From Paenibacillus alginolyticus DSM 5050 = NBRC 15375 (GTDB lineage: Bacteria > Bacillota > Bacilli > Paenibacillales > NBRC-103111), in contig NZ_AUGY01000010.1 of assembly GCF_000422905.1 (NCBI RefSeq), positions 1-64,000 on the forward strand: a stretch of DNA of 64,000 bases. The letters are read 5' to 3'. Shown here piece by piece: positions 7,983 through 16,125 of the stretch. Under the pieces are notes generated by a model that saw nothing but the letters and a program-made list of their open reading frames with translations, was not told the origin of the DNA and did not search any database. The translations under genes were made by a program, and so were the position numbers. Numbering within the stretch: position 1 is the stretch's first letter; the number at the start of each line of letters is the position of its first letter.

Positions 7983-8534
7983 ATGCACAGTAATATTTGG
8001 TCTGGTTCAAAAGTCAGATTACGTCCTGTACTATCATCAGATTGGAAAGAATTTCATGAGAATGACCACGATTCCGAAGGTGCAAGATTGTGTGATTTCA
8101 TACATTTTCCTCGATCTGAAGAGGGAACAAAGTCGTGGGCGGAATACACTTCATCTAAGACCTTCGATGGCGATAATGTATTCCTTGCAGTTGAAGCTCT
8201 CGATGGAACTCTTGTTGGCAGTATAACTGCAAACAGCTGTGATACACGTAACGGTACCTTTAAATATGGTGTAGCTATCTTCCGTAAACATTGGCGAAAA
8301 GGATATGCCTCTGAGGCAACAAGGATATTGCTCCGTTATTACTTTGAGGAATTACGCTACCGTAAGGTGAACGCTTATGTGTATGCCTTCAATGTGGGGT
8401 CACGTGCTTTGCAGGAGCATCTTGGATTTGTCCAAGAGGGGATCCTCAGAGAAATGATTTTTACAAAGGGTAAGCATTATGACGAATACGTTTATGGACA
8501 AACAAAGGATGAGTTCCAAAATCTAAGCAAATAA
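7983..8534 (+). CDS. GNAT N-acetyltransferase, RimJ/RimL-like
   Basis: The 183-residue protein shows the RimJ/RimL type of GNAT fold: VRLRPVLSSDW at the start, the Y-G-V-A-I-F-R-K-H-W-R-K-G-Y-A-S-E-A acetyl-CoA pyrophosphate loop (R/Q-x-x-G-x-A/G), and the C-terminal NVGSRALQEHLGFVQEG motif. It should transfer an acetyl group to an amine of a small molecule or protein N-terminus; the acceptor is unknown. I choose the ATG at 7983, 9 bases after AAGGGG, rather than the earlier in-frame ATG at 7965, which lies upstream of that site. Confidence 0.85.
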   Translation: MHSNIWSGSKVRLRPVLSSDWKEFHENDHDSEGARLCDFIHFPRSEEGTKSWAEYTSSKTFDGDNVFLAVEALDGTLVGSITANSCDTRNGTFKYGVAIFRKHWRKGYASEATRILLRYYFEELRYRKVNAYVYAFNVGSRALQEHLGFVQEGILREMIFTKGKHYDEYVYGQTKDEFQNLSK

Positions 8535-8579
8535 ACAACACTCGGTAACAACTTAATTCCGTTTCAGCACGTTATAACT

Positions 8580-8936
8580 TTGGAGGTGGAAATACTGATT
8601 ATTGTCAAGGAAGTATTACTCGATCAATTAGCCGCTTGTCATGATGATGAAAGTTGGATTAAACCATCTATAACGATTTTAAATGATGTACCTGTAAAGA
8701 GGCAGTCTGGAAAGCAGAAGGCAAGTTGGAATGAGACTATTCGGAGATTAAGCAATGGGTTTGTACGCTGGCAAGAAGTTATTATGAACTGTGACGATTC
8801 TAAACTGGAAAAAAGAATACCGTCTTACTTCAATGCGCAGTGGTGGGGTGTGATTTCGAATTTGTGTATCCATAACGCCTACCATATTGGGCAGATGATG
8901 CTATTGAAAAAGCAAGTACAGAAATATCGAGCGTAA
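8580..8936 (+). CDS. DinB-like protein with internal deletion
   Basis: The ends look like a DinB-superfamily protein: K-E-V-L-L-D-Q-L-A-A-C-H-D-D-E-S-W near the N-terminus and a terminal helix C-I-H-N-A-Y-H-I-G-Q-M-M-L-L with the metal-binding His pair. At 118 residues it is about 40 shorter than usual. The missing part falls after SITILND, where the helix with the N-H-S-I-W-x-I-V-N-H type motif and the first metal His should be, so one metal ligand is lost. A good ribosome site (GGAGGTGG at 8582-8589) precedes no ATG; TTG 8580 overlaps it and a non-standard ATA or ATT lies after it. Probably a decayed gene. Confidence 0.5.
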   Translation: MEVEILIIVKEVLLDQLAACHDDESWIKPSITILNDVPVKRQSGKQKASWNETIRRLSNGFVRWQEVIMNCDDSKLEKRIPSYFNAQWWGVISNLCIHNAYHIGQMMLLKKQVQKYRA

Positions 8937-8940
8937 CGAG

Positions 8941-8973
8941 AAGCAGTCTCTGTAAAGAAACTGCTTTTTTTTT
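8941..8973 (+). terminator. Rho-independent terminator
   Basis: AAGCAGT (8941-8947) pairs with ACTGCTT (8960-8966) and is followed by a run of nine T, downstream of the DinB-like gene. Confidence 0.75.
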
Positions 8974-9017
8974 ATTTCATTAGTCCGTACTCTTTCACCC
9001 TATACAATAATGTTTAT

Positions 9018-9527
9018 TTATTCGGCCGTTTCATCAAGGTCCTCATTATAAGCTAATATTCCGCGTTTAAAATAATGAAGTTTTTCGTCTGAGGTAGTTT
9101 CCATTAAATTGGTGATCAGCAGTTCAACACTTTCCTTGTAGTTTTGGCTATTGTACAGAGCCATGGCGAGGAACACTTGAATTGCCCGGTTCTCTGGAAA
9201 GTCCCTCACGCCTCTGCGTAACGTCTCAACGGCTCTTTCGTAATGCCCCCAGTAGCGATATGTACTCCCTAAACCCATTAAGCATCTTTCTAGATCAGGA
9301 CCAGATAAGCCTAACTTAAGAGCTCGCTCATAATAGGGAATAGCCTCACGTCCAAGGCCGGAATTGTCATGCGCTATTCCAGTTTGATAATTGATCTCCG
9401 CATCATTCGGATAATCGGAAAGCAAATCTAATAAGTTCTCGCGAACCTCACTTAAGATCGCTTGATCCTGCTTGGCTCGTCCTTCTTCTCGCCGTTCAAT
9501 TAATTTGCTCAATTCGTCTCTTGTCAT
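9018..9527 (-). CDS. Tetratricopeptide-repeat protein
   Basis: The 169-residue soluble protein contains three to four TPR units: DAEINYQTGIAHDNSGLGREAIPYYERAL, ERCLMGLGSTYRYWGHYERAVETLRRGV and RAIQVFLAMALYNSQNYKESVELLI. Each has the small/large residue spacing of TPR helix pairs, which serve as protein-protein scaffolds. The first ~35 residues are a charged helix. There is no signal or enzymatic domain. It is transcribed divergently from the sugar-transport operon. Close relatives are common small Firmicute TPR proteins of unknown partner. Confidence 0.8.
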   Translation of the reverse strand: MTRDELSKLIERREEGRAKQDQAILSEVRENLLDLLSDYPNDAEINYQTGIAHDNSGLGREAIPYYERALKLGLSGPDLERCLMGLGSTYRYWGHYERAVETLRRGVRDFPENRAIQVFLAMALYNSQNYKESVELLITNLMETTSDEKLHYFKRGILAYNEDLDETAE

Positions 9528-9597
9528 ATTTTCACCATCCCAAGTTTGACAGTCTTTTTTTAGCTGAGATTATATTAACATGGCGACTACACACGAA

Positions 9598-9661
9598 CAA
9601 AATATTTACGGGTGCGCCCAAAAATAATCCATTCATCCTGCATCCTCCGTCGGGCTATAAT
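9598..9661 (+). promoter_or_regulatory. Promoter of the sugar ABC operon with 38-bp element shared with 17965-18002
   Basis: Bases 9598-9635 match 17965-18002 at 35 of 38 positions without gaps. In both places a perfect TATAAT follows 19-20 bases later (here 9656-9661), and the expected -35 position falls on the end of the element with a poor TTCATC. A strong -10, a weak -35 and a conserved block over it indicate an activator-dependent sigma-A promoter. The likely activator is the YesN-type regulator encoded at 16126, by position. Confidence 0.65.
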
Positions 9662-9697
9662 CAACAATGTAAACGGATTCAAATAAGGAGGAGCGAC

Positions 9698-11062
9698 ATG
9701 TCCAAACTAAAAAAAGCGATATCAGTGCCGGTTGTTTTCTCACTCGTATTTGCAGCTGCGGGCTGCAGCAGTCCAAGTAACAATGCCAGTTCGAATGCAA
9801 CTCCAGCGAGCGGCAGCACGACGGCTCCAACCACACAAAGCGCAGATGCATCCAAATCAGGGGAGCAAAGCAATGCCAAAAAGACGAAATTGATCTTTTG
9901 GGACAAGTCGGAATACGTGAAGGAATACAATGATTCGCAAAAAGAAAGAGTGGCCCAATTCTCCAAGGAGTTCAATGTCGATGTAGAGTATGTCGCAATC
10001 CCGCCGGCAGATTTAAAAACAAAGCTGCTTGCGGCTGTGGAAGCGGGGAACCCGCCTGATTTGCTGCTAGCTGACGATTTTGTCGCGAAACAATTCGTAG
10101 GCAACAATCAATTGGTGGAGATTTCGGATATCTTAAAGAAATATGATTTCCGGGAAGACTCCAAGAAATATGCCTATGCGTTAGAAGGTTGGTATGAGGT
10201 TCCGGTTTATCATAATCCTAACGTTATGTATGTGCGAAAAGATAAGGTAGCAGAAAAGAATCTGGAGCTTCCGAAAACGTGGGACGATGTAAAGAAAGTG
10301 GCAAAAGCAATCAACGATCCGAAAAATAATTTTTATGGACTTGGCTTTCAGCTTGGAGGCGGCGGAGACTCGAATGGCCGTATCGAAAACTTAATTCGAA
10401 CGTTCGGAACGGACTTGGTCGACAAGGACGGTAAAGTTACGGTCAATACGCCGGAAGCTTTGGAAGCCATCAAATATGACACCAGCTTTTTCACGGAAAA
10501 GTTGACACCTCCTGGAGCCGTAACAGGCGATGACTCATGGAACAATACAGCTTATTTGAATGGTCAAGTTGGGATCATTTTTAACTCCAGCAGCGTATAT
10601 GCGGCTATGAGAAAAGAGAAACCGGAATTGCTGAACAACACGCAGATCATGCCTTGGCCAGCTGGTCCCAAAAGACAATTTGGTTCAGGCGGCGGTACCG
10701 TGTTCGTCATGTTCAACAAAGGCAAAAATATTGAAAACGCCAAAAAATACATCGACTACTTCTTCAACAAAGATTTTTATGGAAAGCTGATCGAGAAGTT
10801 AAATGGATTGGCTGTGCCGGTGTTGAACGGATTTGAGAATACGGAGTTTTGGCAAAAGCCGGAAAATAAAGGCTGGTTCGACGCTTCGAAAAATATTGTT
10901 CCGCTGGGTGATCCAGGACCTCCAGACGCACGCGCTTCTCAAGTCATCAGCGAATATATCCTACCCAAAGCAGTTCAAAGCATTGTCGTTAATAATGTAG
11001 ATCCGAAAAAAGCACTGGATGAGATTGAAAAGAACTACAAGAGAGTTTACGAGAAAAAATAA
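9698..11062 (+). CDS. Carbohydrate ABC transporter substrate-binding lipoprotein (family 1)
   Basis: The start is ATG 9698, right after AATAAGGAGGAGCGAC; the open frame upstream of it is not used. The 454-residue product has a lipoprotein signal (KKAISVPVVFSLVFAAAGC) with Cys at the lipobox, a Ser/Thr/Ala-rich linker, then a family 1 extracellular binding fold (LIFWDKSEYVKEYND..., NPPDLLLADDF, LELPKTWDDVKKVAKAI, YLNGQVGIIFNSSSV). It captures a sugar or oligosaccharide outside the membrane and hands it to the two permeases encoded next. No ATPase lies in the operon; a shared MsmK/MsmX-type ATPase elsewhere would be needed, as usual in Firmicutes. Confidence 0.9.
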   Translation: MSKLKKAISVPVVFSLVFAAAGCSSPSNNASSNATPASGSTTAPTTQSADASKSGEQSNAKKTKLIFWDKSEYVKEYNDSQKERVAQFSKEFNVDVEYVAIPPADLKTKLLAAVEAGNPPDLLLADDFVAKQFVGNNQLVEISDILKKYDFREDSKKYAYALEGWYEVPVYHNPNVMYVRKDKVAEKNLELPKTWDDVKKVAKAINDPKNNFYGLGFQLGGGGDSNGRIENLIRTFGTDLVDKDGKVTVNTPEALEAIKYDTSFFTEKLTPPGAVTGDDSWNNTAYLNGQVGIIFNSSSVYAAMRKEKPELLNNTQIMPWPAGPKRQFGSGGGTVFVMFNKGKNIENAKKYIDYFFNKDFYGKLIEKLNGLAVPVLNGFENTEFWQKPENKGWFDASKNIVPLGDPGPPDARASQVISEYILPKAVQSIVVNNVDPKKALDEIEKNYKRVYEKK

Positions 11063-11115
11063 GATACAAACACAAAACATCTAACTGACGTACTTTCCCA
11101 TAGGCAGGTGAAACC

Positions 11116-11997
11116 ATGCTGCAATCATCTAATCGAAGAAGTGAAATGGTTTTGGGGTATACGTCGGTCATGCCGGTTATCATCGTTATTTTCGTGGTGA
11201 TCGGCATTCCTTTTATCAATGCGCTATACCTCAGCTTAACCGATAAAACCGTAGGAGCCGAAGCACATTTTATCGGCTTTGGCAACTATCGCGAAATTTT
11301 TACAGACCCGGTGTACTGGAAGGTTCTCAAAAATACATTCATTTATTTTATGACGGATGTGTTCTTCAAATTGGTGATCGGGATGATTTTTGCCTTGACG
11401 CTTAATCAGGCATTTTTCGGAAGATCCATTGTACGGGTGTTGTTCCTTGTACCATGGGCGATTTCCGGTCTGGTGTCGGCGCTTACGTGGAAGTGGATGT
11501 ATAACGATTCTTACGGCATCATCAACCAATTGCTGCTTGACTCAGGTTTGATTGATATTCCGGTCGCTTGGTTAAGCGGGCCTAAGATCGCATTAGTCTC
11601 TGTTATCATCGTCAATATTTGGCGGGGGATCCCCTTCTTTTTGTTCAGCATCCTTGGAGGTTTACAGACGATTGACAGGCAGATGTATGAGGCTGCAAAA
11701 ATTGACGGGGCAGGTCCTATCCGACAATTTTTTTCGGTCACGATTCCTTCCATCAGTTCGGTTCTTGTCATTACGACCATGCTATCCTCGATCTGGACAT
11801 TTAATGATTTTGAAAATATTTTCTTAATTACCGGAGGAGGACCTCTGTATAATTCGGCGGTAATTTCCGTTTATACGTACGAAACTGCGTTTCTCCAAAA
11901 TAATATGGGCAAATCGCTCAGTGTGGCCGGATCCATCATTCCGATCTTGCTGGTGCTGATGTTTTTTATGACCCGCAAGCTGGCCAAGGAAGATTGA
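11116..11997 (+). CDS. Sugar ABC transporter permease, MalF/UgpA type
   Basis: The 293-residue protein has six predicted membrane segments and the EAA loop EAAKIDGAGPIRQFFSVTIPSI characteristic of binding-protein-dependent permeases. Its N-terminal segment GYTSVMPVIIVIFVVIGIPFINALYLSL is typical of the first of two sugar permeases. It follows the binding-protein gene by 53 bases, with GGCAGGTG before the ATG. It pairs with the next permease. Confidence 0.9.
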   Translation: MLQSSNRRSEMVLGYTSVMPVIIVIFVVIGIPFINALYLSLTDKTVGAEAHFIGFGNYREIFTDPVYWKVLKNTFIYFMTDVFFKLVIGMIFALTLNQAFFGRSIVRVLFLVPWAISGLVSALTWKWMYNDSYGIINQLLLDSGLIDIPVAWLSGPKIALVSVIIVNIWRGIPFFLFSILGGLQTIDRQMYEAAKIDGAGPIRQFFSVTIPSISSVLVITTMLSSIWTFNDFENIFLITGGGPLYNSAVISVYTYETAFLQNNMGKSLSVAGSIIPILLVLMFFMTRKLAKED

Positions 11998-12015
11998 GAG
12001 GAGGTGGCAGCTAGG

Positions 12016-12858
12016 ATGAGAGCATCCACCGTACGTGCTGTTCGCAAAAAAGTGTTGATTTATGCAATCGTCGTTGTCGGCTTAATCTGGACATTATTTC
12101 CGGTCTATTGGATGGTCAAAACATCGTTTACGCCCGACGCACTGATGTACGATGCCAAACCTTCCTTGATCCCGACCGAGGTAACCACAAAGCATTATAA
12201 AGACTTGTTTAGCCAAACGGAGTTTATGACCAACCTGAAAAACAGTTTAATCGTTTCCCTGCTTGCCACTCTGATCTCCTTATTCATAAGTATTTTCGCT
12301 TCCTACAGCCTGACCCGGCTAAAGTTTCGTGGCAGAAAATTCATTACGAAAAGCATCATCATCTGCTATCTGATGCCGGCAGCGGTGCTGTTTATCCCGA
12401 TGTATGTGCTTGTCAGCAAGCTTGGTTTTGCCGATAACAAGTATGGATTACTGATTATATATCCGACGTTTATTGTGCCTTATTGCTGCTACATGCTGCT
12501 TAGCTACTTCAAGGCGATCCCGGGTTCTTTGGAAGAAGCTGCGCTGATTGACGGATGCACGCGACTGCAAACACTGTGGAAAATTATTTTCCCCATTGCT
12601 GCTCCGGGTATTGCCGTGGTGGCAACCTTCGCCTTCACCATGTCATGGAACGAGTTTCTGTATGCACTTGTTGTCACGACGAGTCCAAGCCAACTAACCG
12701 CAATGGTTGGTATTGCAGGCTTTAAATTCTCTGATTCCTTCATTTGGGGGCTACTGATGAGCTCTTCGGTTATCGCTTCGATTCCTGCTTTAATTTTGTA
12801 TCTCGGCGCCCAGACTTTTGTGATCGGCGGACTTGCCGATGGCGGCGCGAAATATTAA
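12016..12858 (+). CDS. Sugar ABC transporter permease, MalG/UgpE type
   Basis: This is the second permease of the heterodimer, 280 residues, six membrane segments, with EAA motif EEAALIDGCTRLQTLWKIIFPIAAPG. I take ATG 12016, about 10 bases after GAGGAGGT; a GTG at 12004 overlaps that ribosome site. It begins 18 bases after the first permease and is the last gene before a terminator, so the operon is binding protein, permease, permease. Confidence 0.88.
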   Translation: MRASTVRAVRKKVLIYAIVVVGLIWTLFPVYWMVKTSFTPDALMYDAKPSLIPTEVTTKHYKDLFSQTEFMTNLKNSLIVSLLATLISLFISIFASYSLTRLKFRGRKFITKSIIICYLMPAAVLFIPMYVLVSKLGFADNKYGLLIIYPTFIVPYCCYMLLSYFKAIPGSLEEAALIDGCTRLQTLWKIIFPIAAPGIAVVATFAFTMSWNEFLYALVVTTSPSQLTAMVGIAGFKFSDSFIWGLLMSSSVIASIPALILYLGAQTFVIGGLADGGAKY

Positions 12859-12879
12859 GCCAAATGGTTCATACGCAAT

Positions 12880-12911
12880 AGGTCATCCGGAGCATTCTGG
12901 CTGACCTTTTT
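12880..12911 (+). terminator. Terminator of the sugar ABC operon
   Basis: AGGTCATCC pairs with GGCTGACCT (one bulge) and is followed by TTTTT at 12906-12911. It separates the transporter operon from the sensory operon that begins with the second binding protein. Confidence 0.7.
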
Positions 12912-12936
12912 AACTATGATTCTATTGGATTTAAGC

Positions 12937-12942
12937 TATAAT
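12937..12942 (+). promoter_or_regulatory. Candidate -10 box of the sensory operon
   Basis: A TATAAT lies 51 bases before the second binding-protein gene and after the terminator. No good -35 is seen at 17 bases upstream. The 38-bp element of the flanking promoters is absent here, so this operon is probably controlled differently. Confidence 0.4.
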
Positions 12943-12993
12943 AGAGCTAAAACGATCCAGTACCACAAAACAGCATCTCTGGGGGAAGTTTAC

Positions 12994-14280
12994 ATGAATC
13001 ATAAGAAGCAAAGTGTATTACCTTTGTTGACGATTGGTCTTGTACTTATATCTGGTTGTGGTAACGGCGCTTCCTATAAACAGGCCCAAGCAGCTGCAAA
13101 CGAAGCGGGGAATGGCGGGGCATTGACCCTATGGATGTTTAATACGGATATCTATTTGAAGCCGGCTGCCGAAGAGGTCGCCAAAGAGATGAATATCAAG
13201 CTGAATTATGAATTTATTAATCCGGAACGATATAAAACCAAAATCAAAGTGGCCGTTTCTGCAAATGAGCTGCCGGACATATTCGCGCAATACTTAGGCA
13301 AATCCGAGCGGGACTTCATATTGAATGCTAACGTGTCAGCACCGTTAAATGATGTGTTGACCTCAACTGGACTTGAATCCAAATTTGACAAAGGAAGTTT
13401 GATTCAAGAAGCGGATGGGAGCATTTACTCCGTTCCTTACCGTCCCGAGCAATCGCAAGTCATGGTCTATAATAAGAAGCTAATGGCCAATTTGGGCATT
13501 CAGCCACCCAAAACATGGGATGAACTTCTTGTTGTGATCCAGACGGCCAATCGAAAAGGTGTTATTCCTATTGCCTTAGGCGGCAAAGACCGCTGGCCGG
13601 GAGATATCATCTATAACACGCTGGTGCTGCGCGAGGATCCAAATGCTTTTAATCGAGCGCTTAACAATGAAATCAAATTCACCGATAAGCCATTTGTGGA
13701 TGCTGCCGACAAAGTCATTAAGTTGGTACAGGCCAATGCGTTTCAACAAGGTTTTTTAAATCATAGCGATCTCGAAGCTCGTGAACTGTTTTACACGGGT
13801 AAGGCGCTCATGCTCATCAACGGCTCTTGGATTTTCACGAAAGCCATTTCAAGCTTAGGCGACGATTTGGGCTATATCAAGTTTCCCCAGACGGGAGCGG
13901 CAGCGGATCCCTTCTCTACGAACACCGGGGAGCGAAGCAGCACGCCTTACGGGCTGTTCGTCAACGTGCAATCCCAGCAGCTGCAGAAGGCTAAGGAGTT
14001 CGCAATCCGATATTCGCTAAAAATCAATAATGAACTCGTCAAGCTTGGTCAAGCTTCCTATGCAGCCTCGGATATGAAAACAGAAGGAAAAATAAACGAT
14101 GCTTATGCGGAGTATGTTAAGGATTTCAAAAGCTTCAAGTTCATCCAAACGTATTGGTATAGTGCAATCACAACTTCTAAGGGAGAAGAGTATCGGGATT
14201 TGAACCAGAAATTGTATACGGGAACACTGTCTTCCTCACAGTATACGGAAAGTATGGAGCAAATTATGAGGAAGCCGTAA
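12994..14280 (+). CDS. Orphan substrate-binding lipoprotein in front of a two-component system
   Basis: The 428-residue product has a signal ending in LVLISGC (lipobox Cys) and a family 1 sugar-binding fold (GALTLWMFNTDIYLKPAAEEVAKEM, NELPDIFAQYL, YSVPYRPEQSQVMVYNKKLM, PPKTWDELLVVI, LMLINGSW). ATG 12994 follows GGGGGAAG. It has its own terminator-separated unit, no permease of its own, and the kinase gene starts 45 bases after it. Orphan binding proteins next to YesM-type kinases often act as the ligand-sensing subunit, so I infer a sensory rather than transport role; it could still feed the upstream permeases. Confidence 0.85.
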   Translation: MNHKKQSVLPLLTIGLVLISGCGNGASYKQAQAAANEAGNGGALTLWMFNTDIYLKPAAEEVAKEMNIKLNYEFINPERYKTKIKVAVSANELPDIFAQYLGKSERDFILNANVSAPLNDVLTSTGLESKFDKGSLIQEADGSIYSVPYRPEQSQVMVYNKKLMANLGIQPPKTWDELLVVIQTANRKGVIPIALGGKDRWPGDIIYNTLVLREDPNAFNRALNNEIKFTDKPFVDAADKVIKLVQANAFQQGFLNHSDLEARELFYTGKALMLINGSWIFTKAISSLGDDLGYIKFPQTGAAADPFSTNTGERSSTPYGLFVNVQSQQLQKAKEFAIRYSLKINNELVKLGQASYAASDMKTEGKINDAYAEYVKDFKSFKFIQTYWYSAITTSKGEEYRDLNQKLYTGTLSSSQYTESMEQIMRKP

Positions 14281-14325
14281 ACGGCTGGTTCACGGCATTG
14301 CTTGCTGGAGGGGATAGGTATTAAG

Positions 14326-16119
14326 GTGTTCCAAGTGTTTCAAGACATGCCGATTCGCAAAAAAATTCAGATCATCAATGTGATCATTATTTTGCCCAGT
14401 ATCGTATTTTTGACTATAACACTGTATCAAATGACTCTGCATCAAGCAGAAGAACGGGCTCTTCGCAGCTCTGAACAAAAGATTGGACACATTACCAATA
14501 CCATCAACACCTTGTTTAATGATATTGAAAATTTCTCGAAGCTCTCGATAATCAATAAAACGTACCAGTACGTATTGATGGATACGATTGAGGAGAACAG
14601 CGAGCTGCAGAAGTTGGATGACATCCAATCGATGTATGCCAGTTTGAATGCGCTGGTCGAATCCAACCCTTATATTGACTCGATTGTCATTCAATCGACG
14701 GATGGAAGCAAAATTTACTACTCGGACAATATGTCGAATGTAACCCACTCATCGGTAAATGTCTATCCAAAAGAACAACTGATAACTGCAAAAGGTACGG
14801 CCGTATGGATAGAAACATTTGAGAGCTCGTTTCTTGTCAACGATCAGCATAAGAATTTACTATCCATAGGAAGGCGAATTATTAATATCAACAATGGGCT
14901 GCTAATGGGTTACATCTATATCAATATTGATGAGAGAAAATTATCCAACCTTTATAGCAGCGACGACCTACGAAGCAATATCATGATCGTCAATGCCGAA
15001 GGTAGGATCCTTTCGGCTAATGATCCTGAAATCGTTTATCGATCGACTCAGGACTTGTTTGGCCGGATGATTGTTGATGGGAATGGATCTACAATTTTCA
15101 ACAATGGAAAGATGAACATACTCGTTTCATCTAAAGTGATGGATAAGAACGGGTGGAGAGCCGTCTATGCGGTACCTACCAAGGAATTAATGAAAGACCA
15201 GTGGAAAATTACTTTATTTATTTTAGGCTTTGGTCTGACAGGGTTACTTTTGGCGCTCATTCTTTCCATTATTTTTTCCAAGTGGATTACCAATCCGATT
15301 ATGCAGCTAAGCAGAGCTATGACGGCCGTTGGAGATGGTAAACTACATACGCGGACGATCGTCGCTTCTAACGATGAAGTCGGTCGTTTAGCTTATAAAT
15401 TCAATGAAATGGTAAGCCGAATTCAAGACCTGATGCATACCATTAACTATGAGGAGAAGCAAAAGCGAAAGTTGGAGCTTCGACTTTCTTATTCGCAAAT
15501 TAAACCCCATTTTCTATATAACACGTTAGAAATGATTCGTTCTATGGCTTTGATGAAACAAGCCCATGATATCGGCAAGGTCGTCAAATCGCTCGGTGAT
15601 TTTTATCGGATGTCGCTGAATCGCGGTCAAGAGCTCATTCCGGTGTCTCAGGAGAGGAAGCATCTCGAAAGTTATCTCTATATCCAAACCATCCGGTATC
15701 ACCGTATGCAATATCGGATTGAATTCGATAGCCGGATCGAGGGATGTTGGATCCCGAATATGCTGCTGCAGCCGCTTGTAGAGAATGCGGTCTACCACGG
15801 ACTTAGAGACAAGCAGGAAGGTGCACTCTGTGAGATCACTGGTGGGGTTGAAGAGACGAATGGCGTGGAGGTCCTCTGTTTCACGGTGAAGGATAACGGT
15901 AACGGAATGAGCAAAGAGAAGCTCGAACGAATTTGGCAGCATGAACCGGATCATCATGATTTATCCAGCTTTGGCATCAGCAACATACAGGAACGCATTA
16001 GACTTCGCTACGGAGAGCCATTCGGTATCACGATTTTCTCGAAACCTGGAGAAGGCGTAGAAGTGCAGCTGCGGATCCCTCTTGTCTTCGAAAAAACTGA
16101 GCTTGAGGAGAGGATGTAG
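14326..16119 (+). CDS. Two-component sensor histidine kinase, YesM type
   Basis: Order of parts in the ~597-residue protein: membrane segment ~14-34, extracellular Cache-like sensor ~35-290 (SNPYIDSIVIQSTDGSKIYY), second membrane segment ~295-315, HAMP ~316-370, phosphoacceptor block SQIKPHFLYNTLEMIR with His about 395, and HATPase region (LLQPLVENAVYHGL, VKDNGNGMSKEKL). It phosphorylates the YesN-type partner encoded 6 bases downstream. I use GTG 14326 after TGGAGGGG at 14306-14313 (spacing 12); ATG 14347 is an alternative, and the TTG at 14302 is too early. Confidence 0.9.
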   Translation: MFQVFQDMPIRKKIQIINVIIILPSIVFLTITLYQMTLHQAEERALRSSEQKIGHITNTINTLFNDIENFSKLSIINKTYQYVLMDTIEENSELQKLDDIQSMYASLNALVESNPYIDSIVIQSTDGSKIYYSDNMSNVTHSSVNVYPKEQLITAKGTAVWIETFESSFLVNDQHKNLLSIGRRIININNGLLMGYIYINIDERKLSNLYSSDDLRSNIMIVNAEGRILSANDPEIVYRSTQDLFGRMIVDGNGSTIFNNGKMNILVSSKVMDKNGWRAVYAVPTKELMKDQWKITLFILGFGLTGLLLALILSIIFSKWITNPIMQLSRAMTAVGDGKLHTRTIVASNDEVGRLAYKFNEMVSRIQDLMHTINYEEKQKRKLELRLSYSQIKPHFLYNTLEMIRSMALMKQAHDIGKVVKSLGDFYRMSLNRGQELIPVSQERKHLESYLYIQTIRYHRMQYRIEFDSRIEGCWIPNMLLQPLVENAVYHGLRDKQEGALCEITGGVEETNGVEVLCFTVKDNGNGMSKEKLERIWQHEPDHHDLSSFGISNIQERIRLRYGEPFGITIFSKPGEGVEVQLRIPLVFEKTELEERM

Positions 16120-16125
16120 CTGTCT